Shown: piece by piece, positions 1 through 9,264 of the stretch
Layout of the letters: every line of letters starts with the position of its first letter
Numbering within the stretch: the first letter of the stretch is position 1
Source of the DNA: Planctomycetia bacterium
Lineage (GTDB): Bacteria > Planctomycetota > Brocadiia > Brocadiales > Brocadiaceae
NCBI GenBank assembly: GCA_015075005.1
Contig: JABTVC010000002.1
Span: 1 to 64,000, forward strand
DNA length: 64,000 nucleotides
Direction: 5' to 3'
Translations under genes and position numbers: made by a program
The notes under the pieces: model-generated
The model's input: the letters and a program-made list of their open reading frames with translations, nothing else
The model's database searches: none
Told to the model about the DNA's origin: nothing

Positions 1-476
1 TCCCCCAGGCCATCTTTGGAAGACACTTTCAAAAGATTTTATTTATAGGGTATTATCTGACAAATACAGCACTTATCACCTTGTTATTTATATCTCTTTC
101 AAAGAAATGGTCTTCATTAGCATCATTACCCAGGAAGATTATCATGTATAGCCAGGCCGCTATAGGGATTGTCAATATCCCCGTTGTGATCTATGCGTAT
201 ATTGAAAACATTGCCCCCAGACTTATGCAATTGCCTTACCATCACTGTATTTATTGCTTTATGGGAAATGGCCTGGTACCTGATGCCCCCATTATGCTTG
301 GGTTATTTATCATTGGTACCTTTGCTATCGGTTGGATGGGTATGCTGCGTCTTCTTTGCATGGTTTCAGAAACACACATTGTAACAGAGAGGCTTTTGGT
401 GAAGGTAAATAGCTTATCGGTCTTGTGCCTGCTTGCCTCCCTTGTGATGGTGACAATACATTTGATGCTTACATGA
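1..476 (+). CDS. C-terminal part of an unrecognised membrane protein with a HHCxxC motif (partial at left edge)
   Basis: The reading frame is open from the first complete codon (base 3) to the TGA at 474-476, so this is the tail of a longer gene cut by the window edge; the TTG at 81 is only the first start-like codon inside it. About three hydrophobic segments are visible, and between the first two lies a short loop with His-His-Cys-Ile-Tyr-Cys, a possible metal- or haem-binding site. It is followed after about 90 bp by a NosL-like protein on the same strand, suggesting a shared copper or haem handling role. I do not recognise the family; function is unknown. Confidence 0.6.
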   Translation, partial: PQAIFGRHFQKILFIGYYLTNTALITLLFISLSKKWSSLASLPRKIIMYSQAAIGIVNIPVVIYAYIENIAPRLMQLPYHHCIYCFMGNGLVPDAPIMLGLFIIGTFAIGWMGMLRLLCMVSETHIVTERLLVKVNSLSVLCLLASLVMVTIHLMLT

Positions 477-569
477 CAAAATTTTTCACCGGGTGGCACG
501 GATAAACAAGTTTGTCCGTGTGATTATGAATTGTCTGTATTTGCTTCAGTTAACTAATTGAATTCTCAC

Positions 570-989
570 ATGACAAAAAAATTCTGGATCGGACTCATTA
601 TTATTTTCATCATTGCGCTCATAGGGGTATCTTATCAAAAATTCGTGAAGAACCCGCGTTGTGCTTACGATGGTTCAGCAGTCACACCCATCTATGAGGT
701 TGATATTGTCCTTAAGGATCGGTCAACAAAAAAATTTTGTTCTATCTATTGTGCGGTGCAATGGTTCAAAAACAATGTCCACCGGATGGATCATGTTATC
801 GTTACCGATGAAATGAGGGGGAATAAAATAGACTCATATATGGCCTATTTTGTAGAAAGTGAACTGGTCACAAATAAAACCAACGACAATCGCATCCATG
901 TATTCCAGCAACGTCAGGACGCTATCACCCATGCCGAAAAGTTTCACGGCACGATGACAGACGACCCGTTTACCATGGACGAGTTTTGA
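570..989 (+). CDS. NosL-like membrane-anchored protein
   Basis: A 139-residue protein starting at the ATG at 570; a TTG at 558 is in frame, but the ATG directly precedes a normal signal-anchor. An N-terminal hydrophobic stretch (about residues 6-20) suggests one membrane anchor with the rest outside the cytoplasm. Cys31 and the pair Cys57/Cys61 (FCSIYC) resemble the metal-binding cysteines of NosL-type copper chaperones, and the C-terminal A-x3-FHG region also looks like the NosL fold. No nos genes are visible nearby, so copper delivery to another enzyme is an inference. It follows the truncated HHCxxC membrane protein and may be co-transcribed with it. Confidence 0.55.
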   Translation: MTKKFWIGLIIIFIIALIGVSYQKFVKNPRCAYDGSAVTPIYEVDIVLKDRSTKKFCSIYCAVQWFKNNVHRMDHVIVTDEMRGNKIDSYMAYFVESELVTNKTNDNRIHVFQQRQDAITHAEKFHGTMTDDPFTMDEF

Positions 990-1033
990 AGCATCGCAAT
1001 AAAAAGCAAGGCTTACCATATCGAACAAGGAAT

Positions 1034-1103
1034 AATGAATGTCGAAGGATAAGAAAACTTCATAATTCGAAATTCCCTGCTCGTTATTCGTTATTCATTA
1101 CAC
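1034..1103. repeat. Intergenic inverted-repeat element
   Basis: The stretch between the NosL-like gene and transketolase (990-1198) has no gene. It carries a low-complexity imperfect inverted repeat: GAACAAGGAAT near 1023-1033 pairs with ATTCCCTGCTC near 1072-1082, and the flanks consist of ATTCGTTATTCATTA-type words. Such elements are often dispersed repeats, but I see no second copy in this window. Confidence 0.35.
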
Positions 1104-1198
1104 GGTTAAATTAATCCGTAATTTTAACTTAGCTCTTATGGGGAATGCAGACCACAAGGTGTAGGTGCCACGTTATTTGCTAAAATTTTGACAAATGC

Positions 1199-3211
1199 TT
1201 ATATACCCCATTTTTTAGCAATCTCACTTAAGATATTCTTTGTCGTAAAACCATAGTGATCTGCTAATATTTTTGCTGGTGCCGAGGCACCATACCGATC
1301 GATTCCAATGACAAGACCATCGAATCCAACAAATTCATACCAGCTGCTTTTCCCGGCGGCTTCAATAGCCACTCGTTTCTTACAGGAAGGTGACAGTATG
1401 CTATTCTTGTACTCTTCAGATTGAGACCGAAACAGCTCAAAGCTAGGCACACTGACCAGCCTTGCCTGGACACCCTTCGCCTGCAATTGTAACGTGGCTT
1501 CAAGGGCAATAGAGACCTCTGAACCGGTTGCCATAAGGATAATCTCAGGGGGTTTTGTCGAATCCTTCAATTTATAAGCGCCATGTTTTAATTGACTTTG
1601 TGGTGGATAGATTGAGCGGTTAATTACCGGCACATCCTGGCGGGTCAGGATCAGAACCGTTGGGCCATCTTTATGATTGAGCGCCTCTACCCATGCTGCG
1701 GCGGTTTCTGTGGCATCTGATGGCCGTATTACAAGCATGTTTGGAATTGCACGCAGGGATGGTAGATGTTCGATGGGTTGATGGGTTGGCCCGTCTTCCC
1801 CGACAAAAATACTATCGTGGGTAAATACATAGATCACCTGAATCCCCATTAGGGCTGCAAGTCGAATGGAAGGCCTCATATAATCCGAGAACATCAGAAA
1901 GGTCGAACCAAAGGGGATAACACCTCCGTAAAGTGCCAATCCATTTAAAATACCACCCATGGCATGCTCCCTGACCCCAAAATGAATATTCTTCCCTGTA
2001 AATCTATTTTTGTCCAGAGAAGGGGCACTTTTGATGTACGTCTTTGTCGATGGGCAAAGATCAGCAGAGCCACCCAGAAAAGAGGGTATCCGCTGTGCAA
2101 TTACCTGCATCATTTCTCCGGATGCTGAACGGGTAGCCATTGAATCTTTTTTTATGGTTTTGAGTAATTCGGATTCCAAATCTTCAGGAATCTCTTTTTT
2201 AAAGTAGGCATCCCATACCTGGGAAAGATTTGGGTCTTCTTTTTTCCCTGTATTAAACAGAGACTGCCAGTCCACATACTCTACCCGGAGTTCTGCAATA
2301 CGGGTTTGACAAAGCTGTTTTACTTCATCCGGGATGTAGAATGCCGGGCTTTTAGGCCAGCCGAGGTTTTCTTTTGTTAATTCGAGTTCTTTCGCTCCCA
2401 GCGGCTCGCCATGAACTGATGCCGTATTCTGTTTATTGGGACTGCCTTTGCCAATGTGAGTCCTGGCAATAATCAAAGAAGGCTTCTCTTTTTCATTTCG
2501 TGCCGATTCGATAGCCCCGGCAATTTCATTATGGTCATGCCCGTCGATCTTGTATACGCGCCAGTTATAGGCCTCAAACCGTTTTGCAACATCTTCTGTA
2601 AAGGTAAGAGATGTATTTCCCTCAATAGAGATTTGGTTACTATCGTAAATATAAATAATACGGGAAAGTCCGAGATGTCCTGCGAATGAAGCTGCCTCTG
2701 ATGTTATGCCTTCCATCAGTTCACCATCGCTCACAAGACCATAAATATGATGGTTAATAATAGTTCTGCCATCTTTGTTAAATCGGTCAGCTATCACCCG
2801 TTCAGCCAGCGCCATACCCACTCCGTTGGCAAATCCCTGACCGAGAGGTCCCGTAGTAACTTCTACCCCGGGGGTATGCCCATATTCAGGATGACCGGGA
2901 GTCTTGCTCCCAAATTGGCGGAATTGTTTTATTTCATCTAAGCTCAGATCGTAGCCAAAAAGATGTAACAAAGAATACAATAACATGGAGCCGTGCCCGG
3001 CAGACAGGATAAATCTGTCCCGGTTTGGCCATTGTGGGTCTTTTGGGTTAAATCGCAGGAATTGCATCCAGAGAACAAAAGCGATGTCCGCACATCCCAT
3101 AGGGAGACCGGGATGACCTGATTGCGCCTTTTCAACAGCGTCTGCAGAAAGCATTCTTAAGGTGTTTGATGCCAGATCAATTTTGTGTTTATCTATTTTA
3201 CTTATAAGCAC
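1199..3211 (-). CDS. tkt: Transketolase
   Basis: A full-length (670 aa) thiamine-diphosphate enzyme that moves two-carbon ketol units between sugar phosphates in the non-oxidative pentose phosphate pathway and in carbon recycling. The N-terminal TPP domain has the [12 protein letters not shown] and [13 protein letters not shown] motifs and the metal-binding SDGELMEG loop, where Ser replaces the more usual first Gly. The central Pyr domain contains [17 protein letters not shown], and a C-terminal transketolase domain follows. Translation begins at a GTG: a clear AAAGGAG lies six bases before it. It stands alone between the plus-strand NosL-like gene and proC. Confidence 0.97.
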   Translation of the reverse strand: MLISKIDKHKIDLASNTLRMLSADAVEKAQSGHPGLPMGCADIAFVLWMQFLRFNPKDPQWPNRDRFILSAGHGSMLLYSLLHLFGYDLSLDEIKQFRQFGSKTPGHPEYGHTPGVEVTTGPLGQGFANGVGMALAERVIADRFNKDGRTIINHHIYGLVSDGELMEGITSEAASFAGHLGLSRIIYIYDSNQISIEGNTSLTFTEDVAKRFEAYNWRVYKIDGHDHNEIAGAIESARNEKEKPSLIIARTHIGKGSPNKQNTASVHGEPLGAKELELTKENLGWPKSPAFYIPDEVKQLCQTRIAELRVEYVDWQSLFNTGKKEDPNLSQVWDAYFKKEIPEDLESELLKTIKKDSMATRSASGEMMQVIAQRIPSFLGGSADLCPSTKTYIKSAPSLDKNRFTGKNIHFGVREHAMGGILNGLALYGGVIPFGSTFLMFSDYMRPSIRLAALMGIQVIYVFTHDSIFVGEDGPTHQPIEHLPSLRAIPNMLVIRPSDATETAAAWVEALNHKDGPTVLILTRQDVPVINRSIYPPQSQLKHGAYKLKDSTKPPEIILMATGSEVSIALEATLQLQAKGVQARLVSVPSFELFRSQSEEYKNSILSPSCKKRVAIEAAGKSSWYEFVGFDGLVIGIDRYGASAPAKILADHYGFTTKNILSEIAKKWGI

Positions 3212-3379
3212 GAATAACTCCTTTATACAGATTCCCTTTTAGAATAATTATTTGAAGCCCCTTTTTGAAGCACATCGTTACCCATATAGGATATACTGTA
3301 GAGTATGGTAATGTCGTTCACCCTCCTTGCGAAGCAGGGGATTAAGGTGAGTACTATAGTTTGCTATACTACACGATAT

Positions 3380-4195
3380 TTATAGCGATTCACCCAATTT
3401 CTTCGATTTTAAGGTAGCAGCCTCAACAGCATGTATAACGGCCGATCTAAGTCCGCCGTCTTCTAATTTACTTATCCCTTCAATAGTTGTGCCCCCCGGT
3501 GAGGTCACGGCATCTTTCAACTGTGCAGGATGCTGCCCTGTTTCCAATACCATCTTTGCAGCTCCCAGTACAGTTTGTGCTGCCAGAGTGGTGGCCACAT
3601 CCCTTGCCAACCCCATCTTGACGCCACCATCAGACAATGCCTCAATGAACATATACACGTATGCAGGACCACTTCCACTCAACCCCGTTACGGCATCAAG
3701 ATACTTTTCATCAAGCTCAAATACCTTACCAACGGCGCTGAATATGGTGAACACCAACTGCCCGTCTGCATGTGTAGCGTACTTGCCAGGAGCAAAAGCA
3801 GTGGCTGATGCACCTGTCAGACATGGGGTATTGGGCATTACCCGGATTACTCTAACGTCTCCTTGTAACCGGGATTCAATAAAACGAATAGGTATACCGG
3901 CTGCAATTGACACTACTAAATGACGATGGGTAATATCATTTTTTAAATTGACGAGTACGTCGTTCATCAACTGCGGTTTTACCGCTAATATGATAATATC
4001 GGCAAAGGAAGTAACGTCCTTGTTGTTTTGAGTGGTCTTTATACCGTGTTCTTTTGTTAAAAGTCTGCATCGTTCTGCAACCACATCGCTTACCATAATA
4101 TTGTCAGGTGTACTCAATTTGGCATTAATAATGCCATTGCTTAGTGCCTCGCCCATCTTTCCACCGCCAATAAATCCTATTTTTTCTTTTAGCAT
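3380..4195 (-). CDS. proC: Pyrroline-5-carboxylate reductase
   Basis: A 271-residue enzyme for the last step of proline synthesis, NAD(P)H-dependent reduction of pyrroline-5-carboxylate. The N-terminal Rossmann motif is GFIGGGKMGEAL (residues about 7-18). The C-terminal dimerisation domain has the family signature around VTGLSGSGPAYVYMFIEALS and the TSPGGTTIEG segment. Length is typical. The ATG lacks a strong Shine-Dalgarno. A 168 bp gap without obvious genes separates it from transketolase downstream, so co-transcription is possible but not shown. Confidence 0.96.
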   Translation of the reverse strand: MLKEKIGFIGGGKMGEALSNGIINAKLSTPDNIMVSDVVAERCRLLTKEHGIKTTQNNKDVTSFADIIILAVKPQLMNDVLVNLKNDITHRHLVVSIAAGIPIRFIESRLQGDVRVIRVMPNTPCLTGASATAFAPGKYATHADGQLVFTIFSAVGKVFELDEKYLDAVTGLSGSGPAYVYMFIEALSDGGVKMGLARDVATTLAAQTVLGAAKMVLETGQHPAQLKDAVTSPGGTTIEGISKLEDGGLRSAVIHAVEAATLKSKKLGESL

Positions 4196-4533
4196 ACTAT
4201 GCTATCCCAAATAATTCGATTTTAATCCTTAGGAACTTCCATACCAAAGGGGTAGGACTGATAACCTTGTTTGTGCGTACACAAAGGAATTCAGCTTACA
4301 ACTCAGGCACTGAAATAGAAGGTAAGAAAGTTTTTATACGAGACATTTTATGGTTTTTCCCGTTAATTACCCAAGTATCTTAACATTTTAATCCCTTCAA
4401 ATTCTATATCTTTTTGTCTTTGCTTCATATTTTGTTTTTGGGGGGAATATTTTTCAAAGGTATGGTTGTAGAGCGAAGAGTCTCTTCGCTCTACATTAAA
4501 AAATAGCTGCAGGCCTAATTACATAGTGCTGAG
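4196..4533. other. Intergenic gap with a perfect 12-bp hairpin
   Basis: No gene is visible. At 4468-4494 a perfect inverted repeat, GTAGAGCGAAGA and its complement around a 3-base loop, sits between the end of the helicase gene and the start of proC. Neither strand has a T-run after the stem, so it is not a textbook intrinsic terminator. It may be a REP-like element or an mRNA-stabilising hairpin. Confidence 0.5.
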
Positions 4534-5892
4534 TCAACGTGTTCCGCGCGAGTGGTGCGATCTGCGTGTCGATGCATCAGTCGTGTGCGAAACATGGGGG
4601 TGGCCAGGCTTCGTTGCCTTAGGGCGACCCTCCTTCGTTGTCTTTGTGGTTGATGCCTTTCGTGTCGTGGATCCGAAACTGGTTGATTTTTGTACCCCTG
4701 TCCGTCTTGTAGTAACTTGTTTATGACGGCGCTGCGGTTGATATCGTTCAGATGCTGACTTTTGCGCGGGCGCAGTGTAATTGAAGTCCTTCAGTGTCCG
4801 TCGCTCGAGCTTTACGTCAAGGGCGTTTTCTATGGTGCGCACCATAGATGCATCTTCCCGTGTGATAAGGGTAAACGCATCGCCGGTTTTGGCTGCACGG
4901 CCGGTACGACCGATGCGATGAGTGTAAGCCTCTGCGGTGTCAGGTATGTCGTAGTTAATTACGTGAGAAATCCGCGAAACATCGATCCCGCGAGCGGCAA
5001 TATCGGTTGCTACCAGGATCTTGAACGAACCATCACGAAAGCCATCGAGAGCGGCCTGACGTTGGTTCTGCGATAGGTTACCCTGTAACGAAGTCGCGCA
5101 GTAGCCCGCTTTTTCGAGTTGCCGTGACACCTGCTTGGCACGATGCTTGGTGCGTGTAAAAATAAGTACCGATTCCGTATTTGTGTGGCGCAAAATCTCC
5201 GTCAGCATCGAAGTTTTGAGGTGCTGATCGACCGGATACAGTGCATGTGATACCGTGGTTAACGGTACCGTGTGGTCGATTTGTACCGTAACCGGGTCAC
5301 GCAGAATATCGTGTGCAAGACGACGGATATCGGCGGGCATCGTGGCGGAGAAAAAGAGTGTCTGCCGCTGAGCGGGCAGGTGCTTTAATATCTTCCGCAC
5401 ATCAGGCAAAAAGCCCATGTCGAACATACGGTCAGCCTCGTCAAGCACGAGCACTTCTACCTGTGATACATTGATGGTGCCCTGTCTTAAATGATCGAGG
5501 AGACGGCCGGGGCAGGCTACGGCGATTTCTGTTCCGCGACGCAGTTTCTGAATTTGTGGGTTTATAGACACACCTCCATAAATGGTAACACTGCGTAAAC
5601 CTGTTTGCTTGCCCAGTCCACCAATAGCCTCGTGTATTTGCTCTGCCAGCTCACGAGTTGGTGCAATTATGAGAGCGCGAAGTCGTTCGCGCGGCCCTTG
5701 CATCAGGCGCTGCAAAATCGGCAACACGAATGCTGCAGTTTTGCCCGTTCCGGTCTGGGCCAGTGCCATAACATCGCGACCTTGAAGAATTGACGGAATA
5801 GATTGAAGTTGTACCGGCGTGGGTGTAATGTACCCAAGCGCCTGCACGCCAGCCGCAATGTGCGGGTGGAAATTAAACGTTTTAAAATTCAC
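4534..5892 (-). CDS. DEAD-box ATP-dependent RNA helicase, RhlE-like
   Basis: A 452-residue RNA helicase acting in ribosome assembly or RNA turnover. The ordered motifs are present: Q-motif region, AQTGTGKT (motif I), PTRELAEQ, GGVS, DEADRMFDMGF (motif II), SATMP (III), and in the second RecA domain LIFTRTK, ATDIAARGIDV and HRIGRTGR. The last 75 or so residues are a Lys/Arg/Thr-rich low-complexity tail typical of the RhlE/CsdA group, which binds RNA non-specifically. The start has AGGAG upstream. The gene looks visibly richer in G+C than its neighbours (31 of 60 bases in one stretch I counted), which may point to acquisition by transfer. Confidence 0.93.
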   Translation of the reverse strand: MNFKTFNFHPHIAAGVQALGYITPTPVQLQSIPSILQGRDVMALAQTGTGKTAAFVLPILQRLMQGPRERLRALIIAPTRELAEQIHEAIGGLGKQTGLRSVTIYGGVSINPQIQKLRRGTEIAVACPGRLLDHLRQGTINVSQVEVLVLDEADRMFDMGFLPDVRKILKHLPAQRQTLFFSATMPADIRRLAHDILRDPVTVQIDHTVPLTTVSHALYPVDQHLKTSMLTEILRHTNTESVLIFTRTKHRAKQVSRQLEKAGYCATSLQGNLSQNQRQAALDGFRDGSFKILVATDIAARGIDVSRISHVINYDIPDTAEAYTHRIGRTGRAAKTGDAFTLITREDASMVRTIENALDVKLERRTLKDFNYTAPAQKSASERYQPQRRHKQVTTRRTGVQKSTSFGSTTRKASTTKTTKEGRPKATKPGHPHVSHTTDASTRRSHHSRGTR

Positions 5893-6404
5893 TGAAACTC
5901 CTTATGGTTAAAATATGAGCCAGGTCACGTTAGTTAATGGCCCTCTGATAAATGATAATCCAATTGCCCTTTGTAGCATCCGGAATTACCTGACCAGAAT
6001 TATTCAAAAGTTGAGAGGGAAAGATTTGAATGTGAGCCGTGAACCTGCATTGTGGGTCAGAGACTCTTGTCCGGTCTGATAGAATTAGGCAACTACAAAT
6101 AGCCAATCACCTACTTCAGTTAGCGACTATTACGTAGTCCGCCTATACCATCGAACACGATGTCCGACTAGCATAAGATGTGAAAGGTTACGATGTTATA
6201 TTTTATACGTAGCAGGTTATCTGAAACCTATATTACATACAACAATGCCGCTTAACGATTAAAGTATATTTATGATTATACAGAATATTTCCATTAATAA
6301 AACAAAATATTAATATTTATTTTGCTTGCACAAAATAATAACAATGCTAAAATTCCGGGCAATCAACTCAATCAAATACCTGTAAGGGTTGGAGGATGCT
6401 TGCT
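5893..6404. other. Gene-free divergent intergenic region
   Basis: About 510 bp between the divergently oriented helicase and App1-like genes. I see no ORF, tRNA or strong hairpin. The half next to the App1-like gene (6230-6350) is very AT-rich and probably holds its promoter. Confidence 0.5.
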
Positions 6405-7523
6405 ATGAAACCCATACTAACTTTTCTGTTCATCTGTTCACTTGTTAGTTGCTCTCATGTTTTTGACGGTACATACGCGACGGCAGCCTTGGATGAAAAG
6501 CACGTAACTTTTTACCCCACATACGGGTATAAGGAAGGGGATACCTGGGTAATCCCAATGCGCGTCTGGGTTCATGAACGTCGTGGCCTTGTTGAAAAAG
6601 TGTTGGCAAAAATGGCGGCATTTATGGGTAATCTGGATTCAAACGAAATCGATAACTTCCGTTTACGCATCCAGGATTTCATAGCGGATAGTGAATCTCA
6701 CGAGATCGTTACCTTTAAATTTGACAATGACCCTGAGAATCAGGCATACCGTGTGCAGAACGGACATGAAACCTTCCCCAAAACAGACATGAATGGCCTC
6801 ATAGAGGGCTTTATGGAAATCCCGGTAACGAAAGCCAGGGAGCTGTTAAGCCGGCAAGGTTCGCAGGATGGCTGGCTAACCTATCACGCTGTGGAAAAAG
6901 GGTACTCTGGCATAGGGCGAGTCCGTCTGATTGAATCCACCGGACTATCAGTGATTTCGGACATTGACGATACCGTGAAGATAACCGAAGTTCCCGCAGG
7001 TTTGAAAGTTGTGGTCAGAAATACATTCTTCCGTGACTTTATGGCCGCGCCTGGGATGGCGAAGATGTATCAGGAATGGCATAACGCCTCTTTTCATTAC
7101 GTTTCAGGAAGCCCCTGGCAATTGTACGGGCCGCTTTCTCAATTTCTCTTTAGGGGAAAAGGGGGTTTCCCTGAAGGTACTTTCCATATGAAGTATGTGA
7201 GGAAGAATCCCCTGAGCGCAAATTCCTGGGAAGACCTTCAAGGACTGGTCACGAATGAGAACGCCACTTTTGAGCAAAAATTGGCGCAGATAAGTGAAAT
7301 CATGCAAAAATTCCCGGAGAGGAAGTTTATTTTGGTAGGAGACTCCGGTGAGAAAGACCCTGAGGTTTACCGCGAGATAAAGAAGAGATTTTCTGATCAA
7401 GTGCAGGAAATCAGGATTCGTGACGTCGTCAATGACAGGGAGAAAAATAAAAGTCGATTGGAGGGTATGACCATCATTCAAGCCGCAACGGTGATCAGGG
7501 GTGCTGCTCATTTCGAAAACTAG
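6405..7523 (+). CDS. App1-like phosphatase domain (DUF2183) lipoprotein
   Basis: The likely start is the ATG at 6405, nine bases after GGAGG; the in-frame ATG at 6396 abuts that GGAGG. The protein then opens with a lipoprotein signal ending in LVSC, so it should be lipid-anchored outside the cytoplasm. The C-terminal half has the HAD-like phosphatase signature of the App1/DUF2183 family: the nucleophile motif SDIDDTVK (about residue 190), FHYVSGSPW, and LVGDSGEKDPEVY with the acidic motif IV. The family includes yeast phosphatidate phosphatase App1; the substrate here is unknown. It is monocistronic, with AT-rich DNA upstream. Confidence 0.85.
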   Translation: MKPILTFLFICSLVSCSHVFDGTYATAALDEKHVTFYPTYGYKEGDTWVIPMRVWVHERRGLVEKVLAKMAAFMGNLDSNEIDNFRLRIQDFIADSESHEIVTFKFDNDPENQAYRVQNGHETFPKTDMNGLIEGFMEIPVTKARELLSRQGSQDGWLTYHAVEKGYSGIGRVRLIESTGLSVISDIDDTVKITEVPAGLKVVVRNTFFRDFMAAPGMAKMYQEWHNASFHYVSGSPWQLYGPLSQFLFRGKGGFPEGTFHMKYVRKNPLSANSWEDLQGLVTNENATFEQKLAQISEIMQKFPERKFILVGDSGEKDPEVYREIKKRFSDQVQEIRIRDVVNDREKNKSRLEGMTIIQAATVIRGAAHFEN

Positions 7524-7998
7524 CAAGCGTAGCATGAATGGAGTGAATCCCGAAGTGATGTCCATAATGTCAGGCATTCACAGTGCTACGTTATAGAATA
7601 AATGCTCCAAAGAATACTTGAGTCTCATAGCCAGCCAGTACTCAGCAAATGATTTAAATGCCCTCTCTGCTCTGAATTTCACACCACTACCAATCTAAAT
7701 ACTAACCTCGCCAGGTGGTTCCGTTGTAAAAAAAACTTTAATACCACCGACATAGCCATGCTCGGGACACACTCCTCTTTCCTCGATGCCGTCTATCTGC
7801 TCAAATCTGTTTTACCTCTATACCTTAATTCCACGTAATCTGAGAATCTCAGGGTCATTTAGGGTCATTTATTGTGGGGCTTAGCATCTTCGCACTCCTC
7901 ATACATAAAACTACAGTAGATGCCCTTTTGATTTTCGACTACCTTTTCTTTGGTGGAGACGTTATGCGCTGCCCATTTCCCACTTCCGCGAGGGCATC
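7524..7998. other. Intergenic region with a short coding-like relic
   Basis: About 475 bp with no complete gene. On the minus strand, 7697-7812 encodes an open stretch of roughly 38 codons with a protein-like composition (a CPEHGYVGG segment, then FFTTEPPGE and a stop). It lacks a start codon and could be the tail of a decayed gene. A direct duplication of AGGGTCATTT lies at 7852-7871. Confidence 0.3.
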
Positions 7999-8736
7999 TC
8001 ACCTACCACCTTCCTTCTTCAGAACCAAGGAAATACTAACCACTGTCCCATGGTCATCAAATAACTTCGTCATTCTGGTGTTGATGGAAACAGGAGTTTG
8101 AGTGTTTGCCGGTAATATTTGAAAATCAGTAGTTTTCTCCCGGGTAGCCAGGAGAGTGTCTGCAGGGATAGATACGTTCATGCGGGACAGATGTGCTTGG
8201 AGGTCTATGTTTGTGATATCTGCTTCATGGATATTCAGGAGTTCTTTTGCTATTTGGTTTATGTGCGTAATTTTCCATTGTCCATCGGCAACAACCACGC
8301 CTTCTTCCAGCCCCGACAAGACTGATTCAAGGATATTCATCTCTTTCTCTTTTGAGGGCGTTTGTCTCATACGCAACAGTGATTTTATCCTCGCAAGGAG
8401 TTCTGCTTTGTTAAAGGGCTTGCTGATAAAGTCGTCAGCACCCGCTTCAATCCCTTTAATCCGGTCATCCTTTTCATGCAAGGCAGTAATCATTACGATA
8501 GGTATATCCTTCATCTTTTTATCTGCACGAATCTTCTGGCACACCTCGTATCCTGTTAACCCTGGCATCATAACGTCCAGTAATATTAAGTCAGGGTTTT
8601 CCGTTTTTGCCTTTTCTAGCGCTTCTTCACCGTTATATGCCTCAATTACATCATACTCAGATGCTGTTAGAATCACCCTGAGCAGTTTTACATTTTGTGT
8701 GATATCATCAGCCACTAATATTTTTGCCTTGTTCAT
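7999..8736 (-). CDS. Response regulator, receiver domain plus PAS-like domain
   Basis: 245 residues. An N-terminal CheY-like receiver (1-120) has the acidic pair VADD, the phospho-acceptor Asp in LILLDVMMPG, the switch Thr in VMITA and the Lys in ISKPF. A PAS-like sensor domain follows (about 135-240, starting LESVLSGLEEGVVVADG). There is no DNA-binding or catalytic output, so it probably works by protein contact in a phosphorelay. It ends a cluster in which a hybrid histidine kinase and a single-domain receiver are encoded just upstream on the same strand. Confidence 0.9.
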   Translation of the reverse strand: MNKAKILVADDITQNVKLLRVILTASEYDVIEAYNGEEALEKAKTENPDLILLDVMMPGLTGYEVCQKIRADKKMKDIPIVMITALHEKDDRIKGIEAGADDFISKPFNKAELLARIKSLLRMRQTPSKEKEMNILESVLSGLEEGVVVADGQWKITHINQIAKELLNIHEADITNIDLQAHLSRMNVSIPADTLLATREKTTDFQILPANTQTPVSINTRMTKLFDDHGTVVSISLVLKKEGGR

Positions 8737-8743
8737 ATCTTAT

Positions 8744-9115
8744 CTATTTTTTTATGTATTTTTCTATGATGAGTGGTAATTCCTGGGTATTAATAGGCTT
8801 GCTGACATAGGCATCGCAACCTGTTTCTAAGAATTTTTGTTCATCTCCCTTCATGGCATAAGCGGTTACGGCAATAATGGGGATATCTTTTGTAACTGCA
8901 TCTGCCTTGATTTGTTTCACCAGGGTAAGACCGTCTATTCCCGGAAGTTGTATATCCATAAGGATAATGTTGGGTTTTTGATTCTTTAAAAGGTTTAATG
9001 CCTCCTCGCCAGTGGTTGCTTCGATCACATTATATCCCTTTGCCTTGAGCACCACGCGTACAAGTTTTCTATTTTTTTCATTGTCTTCGACAACCATTAC
9101 ATTATTGTCAGGCAT
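8744..9115 (-). CDS. Single-domain CheY/DivK-like response regulator
   Basis: 123 residues forming only a receiver domain: VVEDNEKN acidic pocket, ILMDIQLPG with the phospho-acceptor Asp, PIIAVTA, and VSKPI. It is encoded seven bases upstream of the receiver-PAS protein and about 150 bp downstream of the hybrid kinase, so it is a likely phosphate shuttle between them. No output domain is present. Confidence 0.93.
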   Translation of the reverse strand: MPDNNVMVVEDNEKNRKLVRVVLKAKGYNVIEATTGEEALNLLKNQKPNIILMDIQLPGIDGLTLVKQIKADAVTKDIPIIAVTAYAMKGDEQKFLETGCDAYVSKPINTQELPLIIEKYIKK

Positions 9116-9264
9116 ACATTTTTTCCCTTAACGAAATAGGACTTATTATTCAATATTTAAACCCGGAGGCACAGGGGCACAGAAAAAGTTAAAACTACTC
9201 ATTTCGAAATCTTATTTTAAAATACAAATACTCAATTTTCACCTGAAACTACGCTGACTGTTTA

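Noticed and set aside
4468-4494. Hairpin as an intrinsic terminator for the helicase gene
   Set aside because: No T-run follows the stem on either strand; kept only as a hairpin.
8156-8779. 207-codon ORF on the plus strand
   Set aside because: Antisense to the response regulators; composition reflects the reverse strand.
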